A stretch of 64,000 nucleotides of DNA from Oceanimonas aquatica (GTDB taxonomy: Bacteria > Pseudomonadota > Gammaproteobacteria > Enterobacterales > Aeromonadaceae). Made by a program: the position numbers and the translations under genes. The stretch lies in assembly GCF_030732065.1 (NCBI RefSeq), contig NZ_JAVBHX010000007.1, forward strand, positions 124,001 through 188,000, given 5' to 3'. A model generated the notes under the pieces. That model made no database searches. It worked only from the letters and a program-made list of their open reading frames with translations, and had not been told where the DNA came from. Positions 32,898 to 41,872 of this stretch are shown in pieces; the stretch's first letter is position 1, and the number at the start of each line of letters is the position of its first letter.

Positions 32898-34331
32898 ATG
32901 GCTGAACTGATTTGGGTCGTCGACGACGACAGCTCCATTCGCTGGGTACTGGAACGGGCCCTGGCCCAGGCCGGGTTTCGCTGCCGCAGTTTTGAAGACG
33001 GCGAAAGTGTGCTCGACGCCCTCGCCGGTGCCCACCCCGACGTGGTGATCTCCGATATTCGCATGGGGGGCATGGACGGCCTCACCCTGCTGGGCGCCAT
33101 TCACCAGCGCGCTCCCGAGCTACCGGTGATCATCATGACCGCCCACTCGGATCTCGACAGCGCGGTCAATGCTTACCAGCGCGGTGCCTTTGAATACCTG
33201 CCCAAGCCCTTTGATATTGACGACGCCGTGGCCCTGGTGCAGCGCGCCGTGGCCTTTGTAAAGGAAAGCCGGCGCAAGGCCCCGAATGCCCAGCAGGAAG
33301 CGGTACGCACCCCCGAGATAATCGGCGAGGCGCCGGCCATGCAGGAAGTGTTTCGCGCCATCGGCCGGCTGGCCCGATCCTCCATCTCAGTGCTGATCAA
33401 CGGCCAGAGCGGCACCGGCAAGGAGCTGGTGGCCCATGCGCTGCACAAGCACAGCCCACGGGCCGAGCAACCCTTTATCGCCCTGAACATGGCGGCCATT
33501 CCCAAGGATCTGATTGAATCGGAGCTGTTCGGCCACGAAAAAGGCGCCTTTACCGGCGCCAACAACGTGCGCCGGGGCCGCTTTGAGCAGGCCGACGGCG
33601 GCACCCTGTTTCTGGACGAGATCGGCGACATGCCGCTGGACATTCAGACCCGGCTGCTGCGGGTGCTGGCCGACGGCCAGTTCTACCGGGTGGGCGGTCA
33701 CCAGCCGATCAAGGTGGACGTGCGCATTATCGCCGCCACCCACCAGGATCTGGAGCAAAAGGCAGCCGAAGGCGACTTTCGCGAAGATCTGTTTCATCGC
33801 CTCAACGTGATCCGCATTCACATGCCGGCACTCAGGGAGCGGCGGGAAGACATTCCCAAGCTGGCCCGGCACTTTCTGGGCCTGGCGGCCCGGGAGCTGA
33901 GCGTGGACGCCAAGTCCCTGCACGCCGATACCCAGGCCTTGCTGCAATCCCTGCCCTGGCCCGGCAACGTGCGCCAGCTTGAAAACGTGTGCCGCTGGCT
34001 CACTGTCATGGCCTCGGGCCAGGAAGTGCTGGTCTCCGACCTGCCTGCCGAACTGCTGAAGCGGGAACCCGAGCCCGAGCCGGCCGCCGCCGGCCAGCCT
34101 GCGGACTGGCGGCGAGCACTGAAAAACTGGGCCAGCGATGAGCTGGCCCGGGGTCGCAAGGATCTGCTGGCCGAGGCCCTGCCCGAGTTCGAGCGCATTC
34201 TGCTCGACTGCGCCCTGACCCAGAGCGGCGGCCACAAGCAGGAAGCCGCACGGCTGCTGGGCTGGGGCCGCAACACCCTGACCCGCAAGCTGAAGGAGCT
34301 GCAACCGGAAGAATCGGCGACAAAGGAGTAA
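32898..34331 (+). CDS. glnG: Nitrogen regulator NtrC, sigma-54 activator
   Basis: A 477-residue enhancer-binding protein. The receiver domain has acidic residues 10-11 and phospho-acceptor Asp53 (VISDIRMGG). The AAA+ domain has Walker A GQSGTGKE (169-176), the sigma-54-contacting GAFTGA loop (216-221) and Walker B GGTLFLDEIG. A Fis-type helix-turn-helix is at the C terminus (KQEAARLLGWGRNTLTRKLKEL). It should act at the sites before glnA and at its own promoter. Confidence 0.97.
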   Translation: MAELIWVVDDDSSIRWVLERALAQAGFRCRSFEDGESVLDALAGAHPDVVISDIRMGGMDGLTLLGAIHQRAPELPVIIMTAHSDLDSAVNAYQRGAFEYLPKPFDIDDAVALVQRAVAFVKESRRKAPNAQQEAVRTPEIIGEAPAMQEVFRAIGRLARSSISVLINGQSGTGKELVAHALHKHSPRAEQPFIALNMAAIPKDLIESELFGHEKGAFTGANNVRRGRFEQADGGTLFLDEIGDMPLDIQTRLLRVLADGQFYRVGGHQPIKVDVRIIAATHQDLEQKAAEGDFREDLFHRLNVIRIHMPALRERREDIPKLARHFLGLAARELSVDAKSLHADTQALLQSLPWPGNVRQLENVCRWLTVMASGQEVLVSDLPAELLKREPEPEPAAAGQPADWRRALKNWASDELARGRKDLLAEALPEFERILLDCALTQSGGHKQEAARLLGWGRNTLTRKLKELQPEESATKE

Positions 34332-34364
34332 GCTGTACGGTGCCACCTTTCAACGGGAGCCTTC

Positions 34365-35369
34365 ATGATTGACACCAGCCTGCCCCTGCTCGACCTGCAC
34401 CGTCACCTGGACGGCAATATTCGTCCGGCCACCATACTGGAACTGGGCCGGGCCTTTGATCTGGCCCTGCCCGCCGATACCCTGAGCGAACTGCTGCCCC
34501 ATGTGCGAGTTCAGGGCAACACCCCCGATCTGCTGTCCTTTCTGGCCAGGCTCGACTGGGGGGTAAAGGTGCTCGGCAGTTACGATGCCTGCCGCCGGGT
34601 GGCCTATGAAAACGTGGAAGATTTGCAGCTGGCGGGCATCGACTACGCCGAGCTGCGCTTCAGCCCGGGTTACATGGCCATGACTCACCACCTTGAGCCC
34701 GAAGGGGTGGTGGAAGCGGTGATCGACGGCGTGGCCGCCGGCAGCCGGGACTTCGGCGTGCCGGTAAAACTCATCGGCATCATGAGCCGCACCTTTGGCC
34801 AGAGCGCCTGCGAGCGGGAGCTGAATGCCTGCCTGGCCCATGCCGGCAGACTGGTGGCCATGGATCTGGCCGGAGACGAAAGTGGTTTTCCCGGCGAGCT
34901 GTTCACCGAGCACTTTCGCCGGGTGCGGGAAGCCGGGCTGAACGTCACCGTGCATGCCGGTGAGGCCGCCGGCAGCGCCAGCGTCTGGCAGGCGGTACGA
35001 GAGTTGGGTGCCAGCCGTATCGGCCACGGCGTGCGGGCGGTGGAAGACGAGCGTCTGCTCGACTATCTGGCGAAGCACCATATCGGCATTGAAACCTGCC
35101 TGACCTCCAACCTGCAGACCAGCACGGTCACCGAACTGGCTCAACACCCCATTCACCGTTTTCTCGAAAAAGGCATTCCCGTCTGCCTGAACACCGACGA
35201 TCCGGCGGTGGAAGGCATCGAACTGCGCCACGAATACATGGACACAGCAGTGCGCGCCGGCCTGAGCCCGCAACAGACCCGCCGCTGCCAGGAAAACGCC
35301 CTCAATATGGCCTTTATCAGCTCACAAGAAAGAGCAGCCCTGCTGCTGGCCTGCGCCGAGCGGGAGTGA
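34365..35369 (+). CDS. add: Adenosine deaminase
   Basis: Zinc hydrolase of 334 residues that converts adenosine to inosine and ammonia. Zinc ligands lie in DLHRHLDGN (His13 and His15 region), the substrate/catalytic site in VHAGEAAGS, the catalytic His in IGHGVRA and the Asp pair in [10 protein letters not shown]. It starts 33 bp behind ntrC on the same strand. It releases ammonium, so read-through from ntrBC would make sense, but no shared control is shown. Some bacterial homologues prefer adenine or modified adenosine; the HLDGN variant of HLDGA/HLDGS is noted. Confidence 0.92.
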   Translation: MIDTSLPLLDLHRHLDGNIRPATILELGRAFDLALPADTLSELLPHVRVQGNTPDLLSFLARLDWGVKVLGSYDACRRVAYENVEDLQLAGIDYAELRFSPGYMAMTHHLEPEGVVEAVIDGVAAGSRDFGVPVKLIGIMSRTFGQSACERELNACLAHAGRLVAMDLAGDESGFPGELFTEHFRRVREAGLNVTVHAGEAAGSASVWQAVRELGASRIGHGVRAVEDERLLDYLAKHHIGIETCLTSNLQTSTVTELAQHPIHRFLEKGIPVCLNTDDPAVEGIELRHEYMDTAVRAGLSPQQTRRCQENALNMAFISSQERAALLLACAERE

Positions 35370-35448
35370 CGAGGCGGTGGCATTACTACATTGATGACTA
35401 TCCTTGAATATGTTTCCACCAATTCCAAGGAAACTAAGGAAGGTCATC

Positions 35449-37317
35449 ATGTTCAGATTTATTCCGCTGGCGCTGGCCGGGCTGCTTGCCATGCATGTCC
35501 AGGCTGCACCCGAGCCCCGCCCGCTTAAGCCTTATGCAGACAACCGCATCCTGGTGAAATTCGAACCCGGCACCGCCGCCACCGAGATGGGTAAAATCCA
35601 CCGGAGGCTGGGCGGAAAATCGCTGAAAACCATACCCGGCATCGACGTCAAGGTCATACAGGTACCCATCGGCTCGGTGCCGGAAATGGTGGACGCCTAC
35701 AACAACAACCCCAATGTGGTTTATGCCGAGCCCGACTACTACCGGCTGCTGGTGGTACCCAACGAAGAAGCGGGGCCTACCCCGGCCGGCGGCAGCAATT
35801 TCTTTGAGGAGCAATGGGCGCTGCACAATACCGGACAGGATCACACCTATGTGCGCCAGAGTCTGTTCGGGGCGCAGCTGAGCACCACCCGCGGCACCCC
35901 CGATGCAGACATCAACGCGCCCGAGGCCTGGGACTGGCTGGACGCCAATGGCATACTCGATAAAGCGACCAACAAGCTGCCGGCAGTGGCGGTACTGGAC
36001 AGCGGTGCCGACTGCAATGCGCTGGAGTTGAAGGACAAGTGTCTGGACCAGGAAGATATTGTTGATACAGCAGGAGCGACTTGGGACTGCAATGATCCTG
36101 TTGCCTGCGACACCCTGGGTCACGGTACCTTTGTGGCTTCTGAAATCGCCGCCAACACCGATAACGGCAAGGGCATTGCCGGAGCCGCCTGGAATGCCGG
36201 CGTGGGTGTATTCAAGGTCTGCTACCAGGAACTGATCACCGATGGCCTTAATTACTTTTTTGTTGGCCTTTGCCCGGTATCGGCGTCGGCCGAGGGCATT
36301 GCCCGCGCCGCCGAGCTGGGCTACAAGGTCATCAACATGAGCTACGGCAGTGACTTGATCGACGTCGCCGGTAATATCTTTGCAACCGACCCGTCCACCG
36401 CCGAGTGCGAGGCCGTACAGGCAGCAAGGGATCAGGGTGTGGTGCTGGTGGCCGGTGCCGGCAACAACGGCGACCAGGTAAAAACCTATCCCGCCGCCTG
36501 CCTGTCGAATAGTGGCGAGTCCACCGTGATGGCCGTGGCGGCCACGGATCACAATGATGACCGAGCGTCATTTTCAACCTACGGCAGCGACTGGGTCAGC
36601 CTGAGTGCACCGGGCCAAGATATTATCGGCGTGGTACCCGATGCCCACTGTGGAACCTATACACCAGGCACCGACAGCTGTGTCGACTGGTGGAGCGGCA
36701 CCTCCATGTCGTCGCCCCTTGTAGCGGCCGGAGCCGCTCTGGTCTGGCTGGGTATTGATGCAGAAGGGCTGATCACAAATTCCAGTGCCGTTCCTACTCA
36801 GTGTGGTGATATACCCTGCCATGAGCTGGTACGTTACCGGCTGGAGCAGAGCACCGACAAGACCGGCGCCAAAGGTCAGGACCTGCAGGGCTGGACGCAA
36901 CATGGCCGGCTTAACCTGGCGGCCGCCCTCTCGTTTGATGCTGCGCCGCCCCCGCCGGGATCCGATGCTGCCCCTGTTGCGGCCTTCAGCTACCGCTGCA
37001 ACAAACTGTCCTGTAGCTTTGATGCCTCCGCCAGTAGTGACGATATCGGTATCGACAGCTATACATGGAATTTTGGAGATGGCGGCAGTGCTGGCGGGAT
37101 CACTCAGAGTCATGATTACAGTACCCCCGGCGATTATCAGGTCACCCTCACCGTGACCGACACAGCAGGGCAAAGTGCAGACACCAACCTGATACTGAGC
37201 GTAAAAAACAGGGGGCGTACCAGCGGAAGCACCTCGGATGACGGTGGTGGGGATGGCGGTGAGACCGGCGGCGATACCAACTGCCCACCCGGCAAGGCCG
37301 CCAAGGGAAAGTGCTGA
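35449..37317 (+). CDS. Secreted subtilisin-like serine protease with PKD domain
   Basis: A 622-residue exported S8 protease. Residues 1-19 are a signal peptide (cleaved near VQA). Residues 30-100 are an inhibitor-like propeptide (ILVKFEPGTAATEMGKIHRRLG). The catalytic triad is Asp184 (VAVLDSGAD), His225 (LGHGTFVASEIA) and Ser419 (SGTSMSSP), with the oxyanion Asn in AGAGNNG. Many Cys in the catalytic part suggest disulfides. A PKD fold spans about 508-585 (YTWNFGDGG). A Gly/Asp/Thr-rich linker leads to a short tail CPPGKAAKGKC. I chose the ATG at 35449 because AAGGAAGG precedes it and the signal peptide begins there. Parts of the gene are less GC-rich than its neighbours. Confidence 0.92.
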   Translation: MFRFIPLALAGLLAMHVQAAPEPRPLKPYADNRILVKFEPGTAATEMGKIHRRLGGKSLKTIPGIDVKVIQVPIGSVPEMVDAYNNNPNVVYAEPDYYRLLVVPNEEAGPTPAGGSNFFEEQWALHNTGQDHTYVRQSLFGAQLSTTRGTPDADINAPEAWDWLDANGILDKATNKLPAVAVLDSGADCNALELKDKCLDQEDIVDTAGATWDCNDPVACDTLGHGTFVASEIAANTDNGKGIAGAAWNAGVGVFKVCYQELITDGLNYFFVGLCPVSASAEGIARAAELGYKVINMSYGSDLIDVAGNIFATDPSTAECEAVQAARDQGVVLVAGAGNNGDQVKTYPAACLSNSGESTVMAVAATDHNDDRASFSTYGSDWVSLSAPGQDIIGVVPDAHCGTYTPGTDSCVDWWSGTSMSSPLVAAGAALVWLGIDAEGLITNSSAVPTQCGDIPCHELVRYRLEQSTDKTGAKGQDLQGWTQHGRLNLAAALSFDAAPPPPGSDAAPVAAFSYRCNKLSCSFDASASSDDIGIDSYTWNFGDGGSAGGITQSHDYSTPGDYQVTLTVTDTAGQSADTNLILSVKNRGRTSGSTSDDGGGDGGETGGDTNCPPGKAAKGKC

Positions 37318-37345
37318 CAACACCGCCGTAAGCCATAAACAAACC

Positions 37346-37374
37346 GGGCCATGCGTACATTATGCGCATGGCCC
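37346..37374. terminator. Hairpin between the convergent protease and hemN genes
   Basis: Perfect 10-bp stem GGGCCATGCG/CGCATGGCCC (37346-37355 and 37365-37374). There is no T tract on either strand, so termination strength is uncertain. Confidence 0.6.
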
Positions 37375-37385
37375 TGTGCCCGCAT

Positions 37386-38753
37386 TTAAATTACTCGTGA
37401 GAACTGCTGGCGGCGAGCCTGTTTGCGGGAATGCACGTCAAAGCACATGCAGATGTTGCGGATCAGCAGCCGGCCCTTGGGGGTGACGCGAATTGCACCC
37501 GCTTCCCGTACCACCAGGCCGTCGTCCACAAAGGTCTGCAGCAATTGCAGATCTTCGGCGAAGTAGTCGTCAAAAGCGATGCCGTATTGCTGTGCCAGGG
37601 GCGCGAACTCCAGCTCGAAGTTGCAGATCAGGGTCTTGATCAGATCCCGGCGCAGGCAGTCATCCTCGTTCAGGGCGTAACCCACAGTCTGGGCATGACC
37701 CAGCTCGTCGAGCTGGGCGTAATACTGCTTCAGATCCTTGTGATTCTGCGAATAGGCATCGCCAATCATGCTGATGGACGAGACCCCCAGCCCCAGCAAA
37801 TCGCATTCGCCCTGGGTGGTGTAACCCTGAAAGTTGCGGTGCAGCTCACCGTTGCGCTGGGCCACCGCCAGGCTGTCGTCGGGCAGGGCAAAGTGATCCA
37901 TACCGATAAACTGATAGCCTTGGCCGGTGAGGTAGCGAATGCTGTCCTGCAGCATGGCCAGCTTCACCGCCGGGGCCGGCATGTCTTCGTCTTTCAGCTT
38001 GCGCTGGGCGGAGAAACGGCTGGGCAGGTGGGCGTAGTTGAACACCGACAGCCGCGCCGGCTGCATGGCCACCACCTGCTCCAGGGTGTGATGAAAGCTC
38101 TCTTTGGTCTGCAGCGGCAGGCCGTAGATCAGGTCCAGGTTGGTGGAGACAAAGCCCAGCTCATTGGCCCGGGCCACCAGCGCCTTGATAAAGTCGTTGT
38201 CCTGCTCCCGGTTAACGACCTTCTGCACGTCCTTGTTGAAGTCCTGCACCCCCAGGCTGATACGGTTAAAGCCCTCTTCTTTCAGCACATCGAGCAGGTC
38301 AAGCTCGATTCGGCGGGGATCGATTTCGATGCTGAATTCGCCCTCAGCGGCAAAGTGAAAATGCCGGCGCAGCAGGCCGTTCAGGCGCCGAATCTGGGGG
38401 GCGGTGAGAAAGGTGGGGGTGCCGCCACCCCAGTGCAGCTGGGTCACGGTGCGGCCGGTAAAGCGCGGTGCCATGGCCTCGATTTCCCGTTCCAGGAAGT
38501 CCAGGTAGATATCGGCCTTGCCCTGATGACGGGTGATCACCTTGTTGCAGCCGCAGTAGTAGCAGAGCTTGTGGCAGAACGGAATGTGCACATAGAGCGA
38601 CAGCGGGCGCTCGGGGTAACGGGCGGCGGCGGCATCGAACTCTGCCATGCCAAAGTTGCCGGTGAACTCGAGGGCGGTAGGGTATGAGGTATACCGCGGC
38701 CCCGAGTAATTGTATTTTTCGATGAGGGCTTGATCCCACTCAATCGCTGACAT
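37386..38753 (-). CDS. hemN: Oxygen-independent coproporphyrinogen III oxidase
   Basis: Radical-SAM enzyme of anaerobic haem synthesis that converts coproporphyrinogen III to protoporphyrinogen IX. The 455-residue length matches E. coli HemN (457). The cluster-binding cysteines are Cys60, Cys64 and Cys67 in PFCHKLCYYCGCNK, with the extra Cys69 typical of true HemN rather than HemW. The N-terminal YNYSGPRYTSYPTAL is also specific to HemN. It is the last gene of a minus-strand run beginning at the methyltransferase or cytochrome c4 gene. The gap to DUF2489 is 14 bp. Confidence 0.97.
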   Translation of the reverse strand: MSAIEWDQALIEKYNYSGPRYTSYPTALEFTGNFGMAEFDAAAARYPERPLSLYVHIPFCHKLCYYCGCNKVITRHQGKADIYLDFLEREIEAMAPRFTGRTVTQLHWGGGTPTFLTAPQIRRLNGLLRRHFHFAAEGEFSIEIDPRRIELDLLDVLKEEGFNRISLGVQDFNKDVQKVVNREQDNDFIKALVARANELGFVSTNLDLIYGLPLQTKESFHHTLEQVVAMQPARLSVFNYAHLPSRFSAQRKLKDEDMPAPAVKLAMLQDSIRYLTGQGYQFIGMDHFALPDDSLAVAQRNGELHRNFQGYTTQGECDLLGLGVSSISMIGDAYSQNHKDLKQYYAQLDELGHAQTVGYALNEDDCLRRDLIKTLICNFELEFAPLAQQYGIAFDDYFAEDLQLLQTFVDDGLVVREAGAIRVTPKGRLLIRNICMCFDVHSRKQARRQQFSRVI

Positions 38754-38767
38754 TGTCTCCTCCCCGG

Positions 38768-39226
38768 TCAGCGACCGGGCAGTTCCAGACTGGCCAGGCG
38801 CTCGACCTCAATTTTAATGGTGGCTTCCAGCTCGCCTTCATGGCCGGCCCGTTCCAGGTCCAGGCGCATGAGTTCGTTGCGCTTCAGCTGTTTGCGGGCG
38901 TCGTGGGTCGGCATTTCTTTCACTCTGTCATAGAGATCGTAGAGGCCGGGGTACTCGACGGCAAAATCCTTGGGCCGGTCAAACTGCAGGGCATTCAGCA
39001 GATTGGTCAGGCGGATGGCGCCTTCCGACAGGTTGCACTGATCTTCGCGAACGGCCTGGGCAATGACCCGCACGCTTTCAAGAATGCGGTCGTTGCGTTT
39101 GGCGATGGCCTTTTGCCGGTATTGTGTCTGCTGGCGCAGTTTCGCCAGCAGAATGCCCGCATACACGGCCAGACCCAAAATGATGACGCCACCCGCCAGG
39201 GCGGCAATCAGCCAGGGTGAGATCAT
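38768..39226 (-). CDS. DUF2489 family protein
   Basis: A 152-residue protein with one N-terminal transmembrane helix (about 4-27, PWLIAALAGGVIILGLAVYAGILL) followed by a cytosolic, mostly helical region. The family is known mainly from its position beside hemN and yihI in Vibrio and relatives; no function is established. Its ATG overlaps the yihI stop by four bases, so it is translationally coupled. Confidence 0.85.
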   Translation of the reverse strand: MISPWLIAALAGGVIILGLAVYAGILLAKLRQQTQYRQKAIAKRNDRILESVRVIAQAVREDQCNLSEGAIRLTNLLNALQFDRPKDFAVEYPGLYDLYDRVKEMPTHDARKQLKRNELMRLDLERAGHEGELEATIKIEVERLASLELPGR

Positions 39227-39774
39227 GACTTGTCTTCCTCCTCCCGATATTGAGCAGGATCAAGCTCGGCGTCCATAAAGCGGTCCCAGAGGTCATCACC
39301 GGGCTCGGCGTCTTCTTCTTCCTCATCCAGCAGGCCGAGTTGCTCCAGCAATTGCTGGTGGCGGGCCAGGGTACGGTCGAGCCAGACCTTGTCGGCTTTA
39401 TCCAGTTTGTCGCCCGCTTCCACCCGATCCAGCAGGATGTTGAGGCGCTCGTCGCTCTCGAGCTGCTCCAGTTCCTGCTCGGGAGAGAGCTTAAGGGCCT
39501 TGGTCAGCGGCTTGACTCTGGGCGCAGCGGCGGTATCGCGGGCGGCGTCTTCCTGCACCAGGGCCACAGGCTTGCGCGAGCCCAGGCGCGGATCCTGAGG
39601 GGCTTTTGGTGCCTTGCCGCCCTGGTTACCGCCTTCCACATTGTGGCGCGACCCCGGGGTCAGGCCCTTGCGTCTGGCCTTGCGCTTGCGTTCCCTGCTC
39701 TGCTCGGCGGTTTCCCAGTTTTCCTTGCGGGCACCGATACGGCCCGGACTACGAACCTTCTTAATACGTGTCAT
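39223..39774 (-). CDS. yihI: Der GTPase-activating protein YihI
   Basis: A 183-residue protein that stimulates the GTPase of Der/EngA and so moderates 50S ribosome assembly. The basic N terminus (TRIKKVRSPGRIGARKENW, with KRKARRKGLTPGSRHN) and the acidic C-terminal region (EEEEDAEPGDDLWDRFM) are the family layout. The ATG at 39774 overlaps the methyltransferase stop by four bases. A longer frame upstream of it is only overlap with that gene. Another ribosome-assembly GTPase, EngB, is encoded 1.5 kb away on the other strand. Confidence 0.93.
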   Translation of the reverse strand: MTRIKKVRSPGRIGARKENWETAEQSRERKRKARRKGLTPGSRHNVEGGNQGGKAPKAPQDPRLGSRKPVALVQEDAARDTAAAPRVKPLTKALKLSPEQELEQLESDERLNILLDRVEAGDKLDKADKVWLDRTLARHQQLLEQLGLLDEEEEDAEPGDDLWDRFMDAELDPAQYREEEDKS

Positions 39775-40436
39775 AACGACTCCGGTTTGTGCAGAAGAAT
39801 GACATCGGCACCGACGAATTCGATGCCGAGCCCATCCCGTTCTGCCAGCCACAGAAAGGTGTCGCGGCTGAAAAAGCAGACATGGGTGGGATCCTGTTTG
39901 TAATGCCAGGTGGCAAAGGCCGCCTGATCCCGGGCCAGCTTGGTCATCAGCCCCAGCCAGCCACCGGGCCGGATCATGGCCAGCAAGCGCTGCCACTCCC
40001 GCCCGGGAAAATAAAAATGCTCAATCGCCTCGGTACAGGTTACAAAATCGTATTGTCGCTGCAACCGCTCCGGCCGATCCGCATAGTAAGGGTCGTAGGT
40101 AGTCACCGCAAAGCCTGCTTCATTAAGCATGGCCGCCAGTGCCGGGCCGGGCCCGCAACCAAAGTCCAGCCCCTCACTGCCCGGGGCCAGCCGCGCCGTG
40201 AGCGGCGTTGCCAGCCGGCTCAGAAAGCGCCGGTAGCCCCCATCCTGCGGGTCGTTGTCATGCAGATCGTACTCGGCCTTTTCCGCCTCATGGGTCAGCC
40301 GCTGGCCGGGCTCCACAAAAATCAGCCGGCAGCGCGCGCACTGATGGTAACGGCGGCGATCCTGGTGAAACAGGGCATGGTCGGGAAAGTCGCAGAGCGG
40401 ACAACAAAAGGAAGGCGGGAAAGAAGACATCAACAA
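39771..40436 (-). CDS. Class I SAM-dependent methyltransferase with N-terminal zinc ribbon
   Basis: A 221-residue protein (219 if the second ATG at 40430 is used). Four cysteines near the N terminus (CCPLCDF and YHQCARCRLIF) form a likely zinc ribbon. The SAM-binding motif I is GLDFGCGPGPALAAML, and TCTEAIEHFYFP is the post-motif region. The substrate is unknown. It overlaps yihI by four bases and so belongs to the methyltransferase-yihI-DUF2489-hemN run. Confidence 0.85.
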   Translation of the reverse strand: MLMSSFPPSFCCPLCDFPDHALFHQDRRRYHQCARCRLIFVEPGQRLTHEAEKAEYDLHDNDPQDGGYRRFLSRLATPLTARLAPGSEGLDFGCGPGPALAAMLNEAGFAVTTYDPYYADRPERLQRQYDFVTCTEAIEHFYFPGREWQRLLAMIRPGGWLGLMTKLARDQAAFATWHYKQDPTHVCFFSRDTFLWLAERDGLGIEFVGADVILLHKPESL

Positions 40437-40446
40437 ACCGGGTTAA

Positions 40447-40467
40447 GCGGGGGGCATGGCCCCCCTT
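40447..40467 (-). terminator. GC hairpin between cytochrome c4 and the methyltransferase
   Basis: GGGGGG (40449-40454) pairs with CCCCCC (40460-40465) around CATGG. On the minus strand it lies seven bases after cytochrome c4 ends and is followed by a weak T-containing stretch. Partial termination is likely. Confidence 0.5.
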
Positions 40468-40473
40468 GAGCGA

Positions 40474-41091
40474 TCAGTGCAGGCCGGCCACGTACTGGGA
40501 CAGCACGGCAATGTCGTCATCGGTCAGCTTGGTGGCGATGCCACGCATCATGCCGTTGGGATCATTGGCGCGCTCACCGCTGCGGAACATTTCCAGCTGG
40601 GCCTTGATGTAGGCCGGATGCTGGCCGCTCAGGCTGGGGAACTTGGCGGACTCCAGACCTTCGCCACGGGGGCCGTGACAGGCAATGCAGGAAGTAATAC
40701 CGCGCTCGATGTCACCGCCCTGATACAGGGCAGCACCGCGCTCGATCACCGCTTCGTCTACCGGCACCGGCGTGATGGCCTGGCTGGCGTAGTAGGCACC
40801 CAGGTCCGCCATGTCCTGCTCTGACAGCGGCATGGCCATGCCGCCCATGATGGCGTTGGCGCGGCCTTCACCACCGGTAGCGGCGGCCTTGAACTCGGCC
40901 AGCTGCTTCGCAATGTAGGAAGCGTGCTGTCCGGCCAGTTTGGGATACATGTCGGTCGGGCTGTTGCCGTCGGCACCGTGACAGGCGGCACAAGCGGCGG
41001 ATTTGGCCTTACCGGCTTCAACATCGCCCTGGGCCTGTGCGGTACCGGCCACTCCGAGCATTAAGGCTAGCGTGAAAACAATTTTTTTCAT
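40474..41091 (-). CDS. Dihaem cytochrome c4
   Basis: A 205-residue periplasmic electron carrier. Residues 1-20 are a signal peptide (cleaved after AQA). Two class-I c-haem domains carry CAACH (34-38) and CIACH (135-139). Methionine ligands are likely in the GGMAMP and GMMRGIA segments. It passes electrons from the bc1 complex to terminal oxidases. The ATG at 41091 starts the signal peptide; the frame extends upstream without family similarity. It is divergent from engB, the usual neighbour in Vibrio and Pseudomonas. Confidence 0.95.
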   Translation of the reverse strand: MKKIVFTLALMLGVAGTAQAQGDVEAGKAKSAACAACHGADGNSPTDMYPKLAGQHASYIAKQLAEFKAAATGGEGRANAIMGGMAMPLSEQDMADLGAYYASQAITPVPVDEAVIERGAALYQGGDIERGITSCIACHGPRGEGLESAKFPSLSGQHPAYIKAQLEMFRSGERANDPNGMMRGIATKLTDDDIAVLSQYVAGLH

Positions 41092-41233
41092 GACGTTCCG
41101 ACTTCTCGTTGTTAGAGCTTCCAGGTCACATACCTGCAAGGGCATGTTACAATGCGATTCAAAAAACCGCACTATTCTACACAATTTTGCCAGAAAGTAA
41201 TCAGGGCGGCTTCATAACCTCGGGGAATTCACA

Positions 41234-41872
41234 TTGAACAACAACAAGATAAACTTTAACGCCGCCCGCTTCATTACCAGCGCGCCCAACATACGGCAGA
41301 TGCCCGCCGACACGGGTGTTGAGATCGCCTTTGCCGGCCGTTCAAACGCCGGAAAATCCTCTGCGCTGAACACGATCACCCAGCAGAAATCCCTGGCACG
41401 GACCAGTAAAACCCCGGGCCGAACCCAGCTTATCAATGTGTTTGAGCTGAGTGAAGGCAAACGTCTGATCGACCTGCCCGGTTACGGTTACGCCAAGGTG
41501 CCGGAAGAAATGAAGCTGAAGTGGCAGGAAGCGCTGTCGGAATATCTGCAACAGCGCGACAGCCTCAAGGGGCTGGTGGTGCTGATGGACATTCGCCACC
41601 CGCTGAAAGACATCGACCAGCAGCTGCTGCAATGGGCCAGCGACTGCGAACTGCCGGTGCTGGCGCTGCTGACCAAGTGCGACAAGCTTAAATCCGGCGC
41701 CCGCAAGGCCGAGGTGCTGCGCGTGCGCGAAGCCGTGGCCATCTTTGGCGGCAGCATTCGGGTTGAGGCGTTCAGCTCACTCAAGGGCCTGGGCGTGGAT
41801 CAGGCCAAGGAAGTGCTGACCGAGTGGCTGCTGCAGCATGACCAAACCGACACCGAGGAAGAACTCGCCTGA
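41234..41872 (+). CDS. engB: Ribosome biogenesis GTPase EngB (YsxC/YihA)
   Basis: An essential GTPase for 50S assembly, 212 residues (E. coli 210). G1 is GRSNAGKS (35-42), G2 is KTPGRTQ, G3 is DLPGYGYA and G4 is TKCD. The start appears to be TTG at 41234, with CGGGGA nearby; no in-frame ATG or GTG gives a complete N terminus. Its stop overlaps the rsuA start by one base (TGATG). Spot 42, which sits beside engB and polA in E. coli, is not here but beside polA 17 kb away. Confidence 0.95.
   Translation: MNNNKINFNAARFITSAPNIRQMPADTGVEIAFAGRSNAGKSSALNTITQQKSLARTSKTPGRTQLINVFELSEGKRLIDLPGYGYAKVPEEMKLKWQEALSEYLQQRDSLKGLVVLMDIRHPLKDIDQQLLQWASDCELPVLALLTKCDKLKSGARKAEVLRVREAVAIFGGSIRVEAFSSLKGLGVDQAKEVLTEWLLQHDQTDTEEELA

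Noticed and set aside
41092-41233. Spot 42 next to engB as in E. coli
   Set aside because: No GGTACAGAGG start, TTTACTTCA element or terminator occurs there; the RNA was found beside polA instead.
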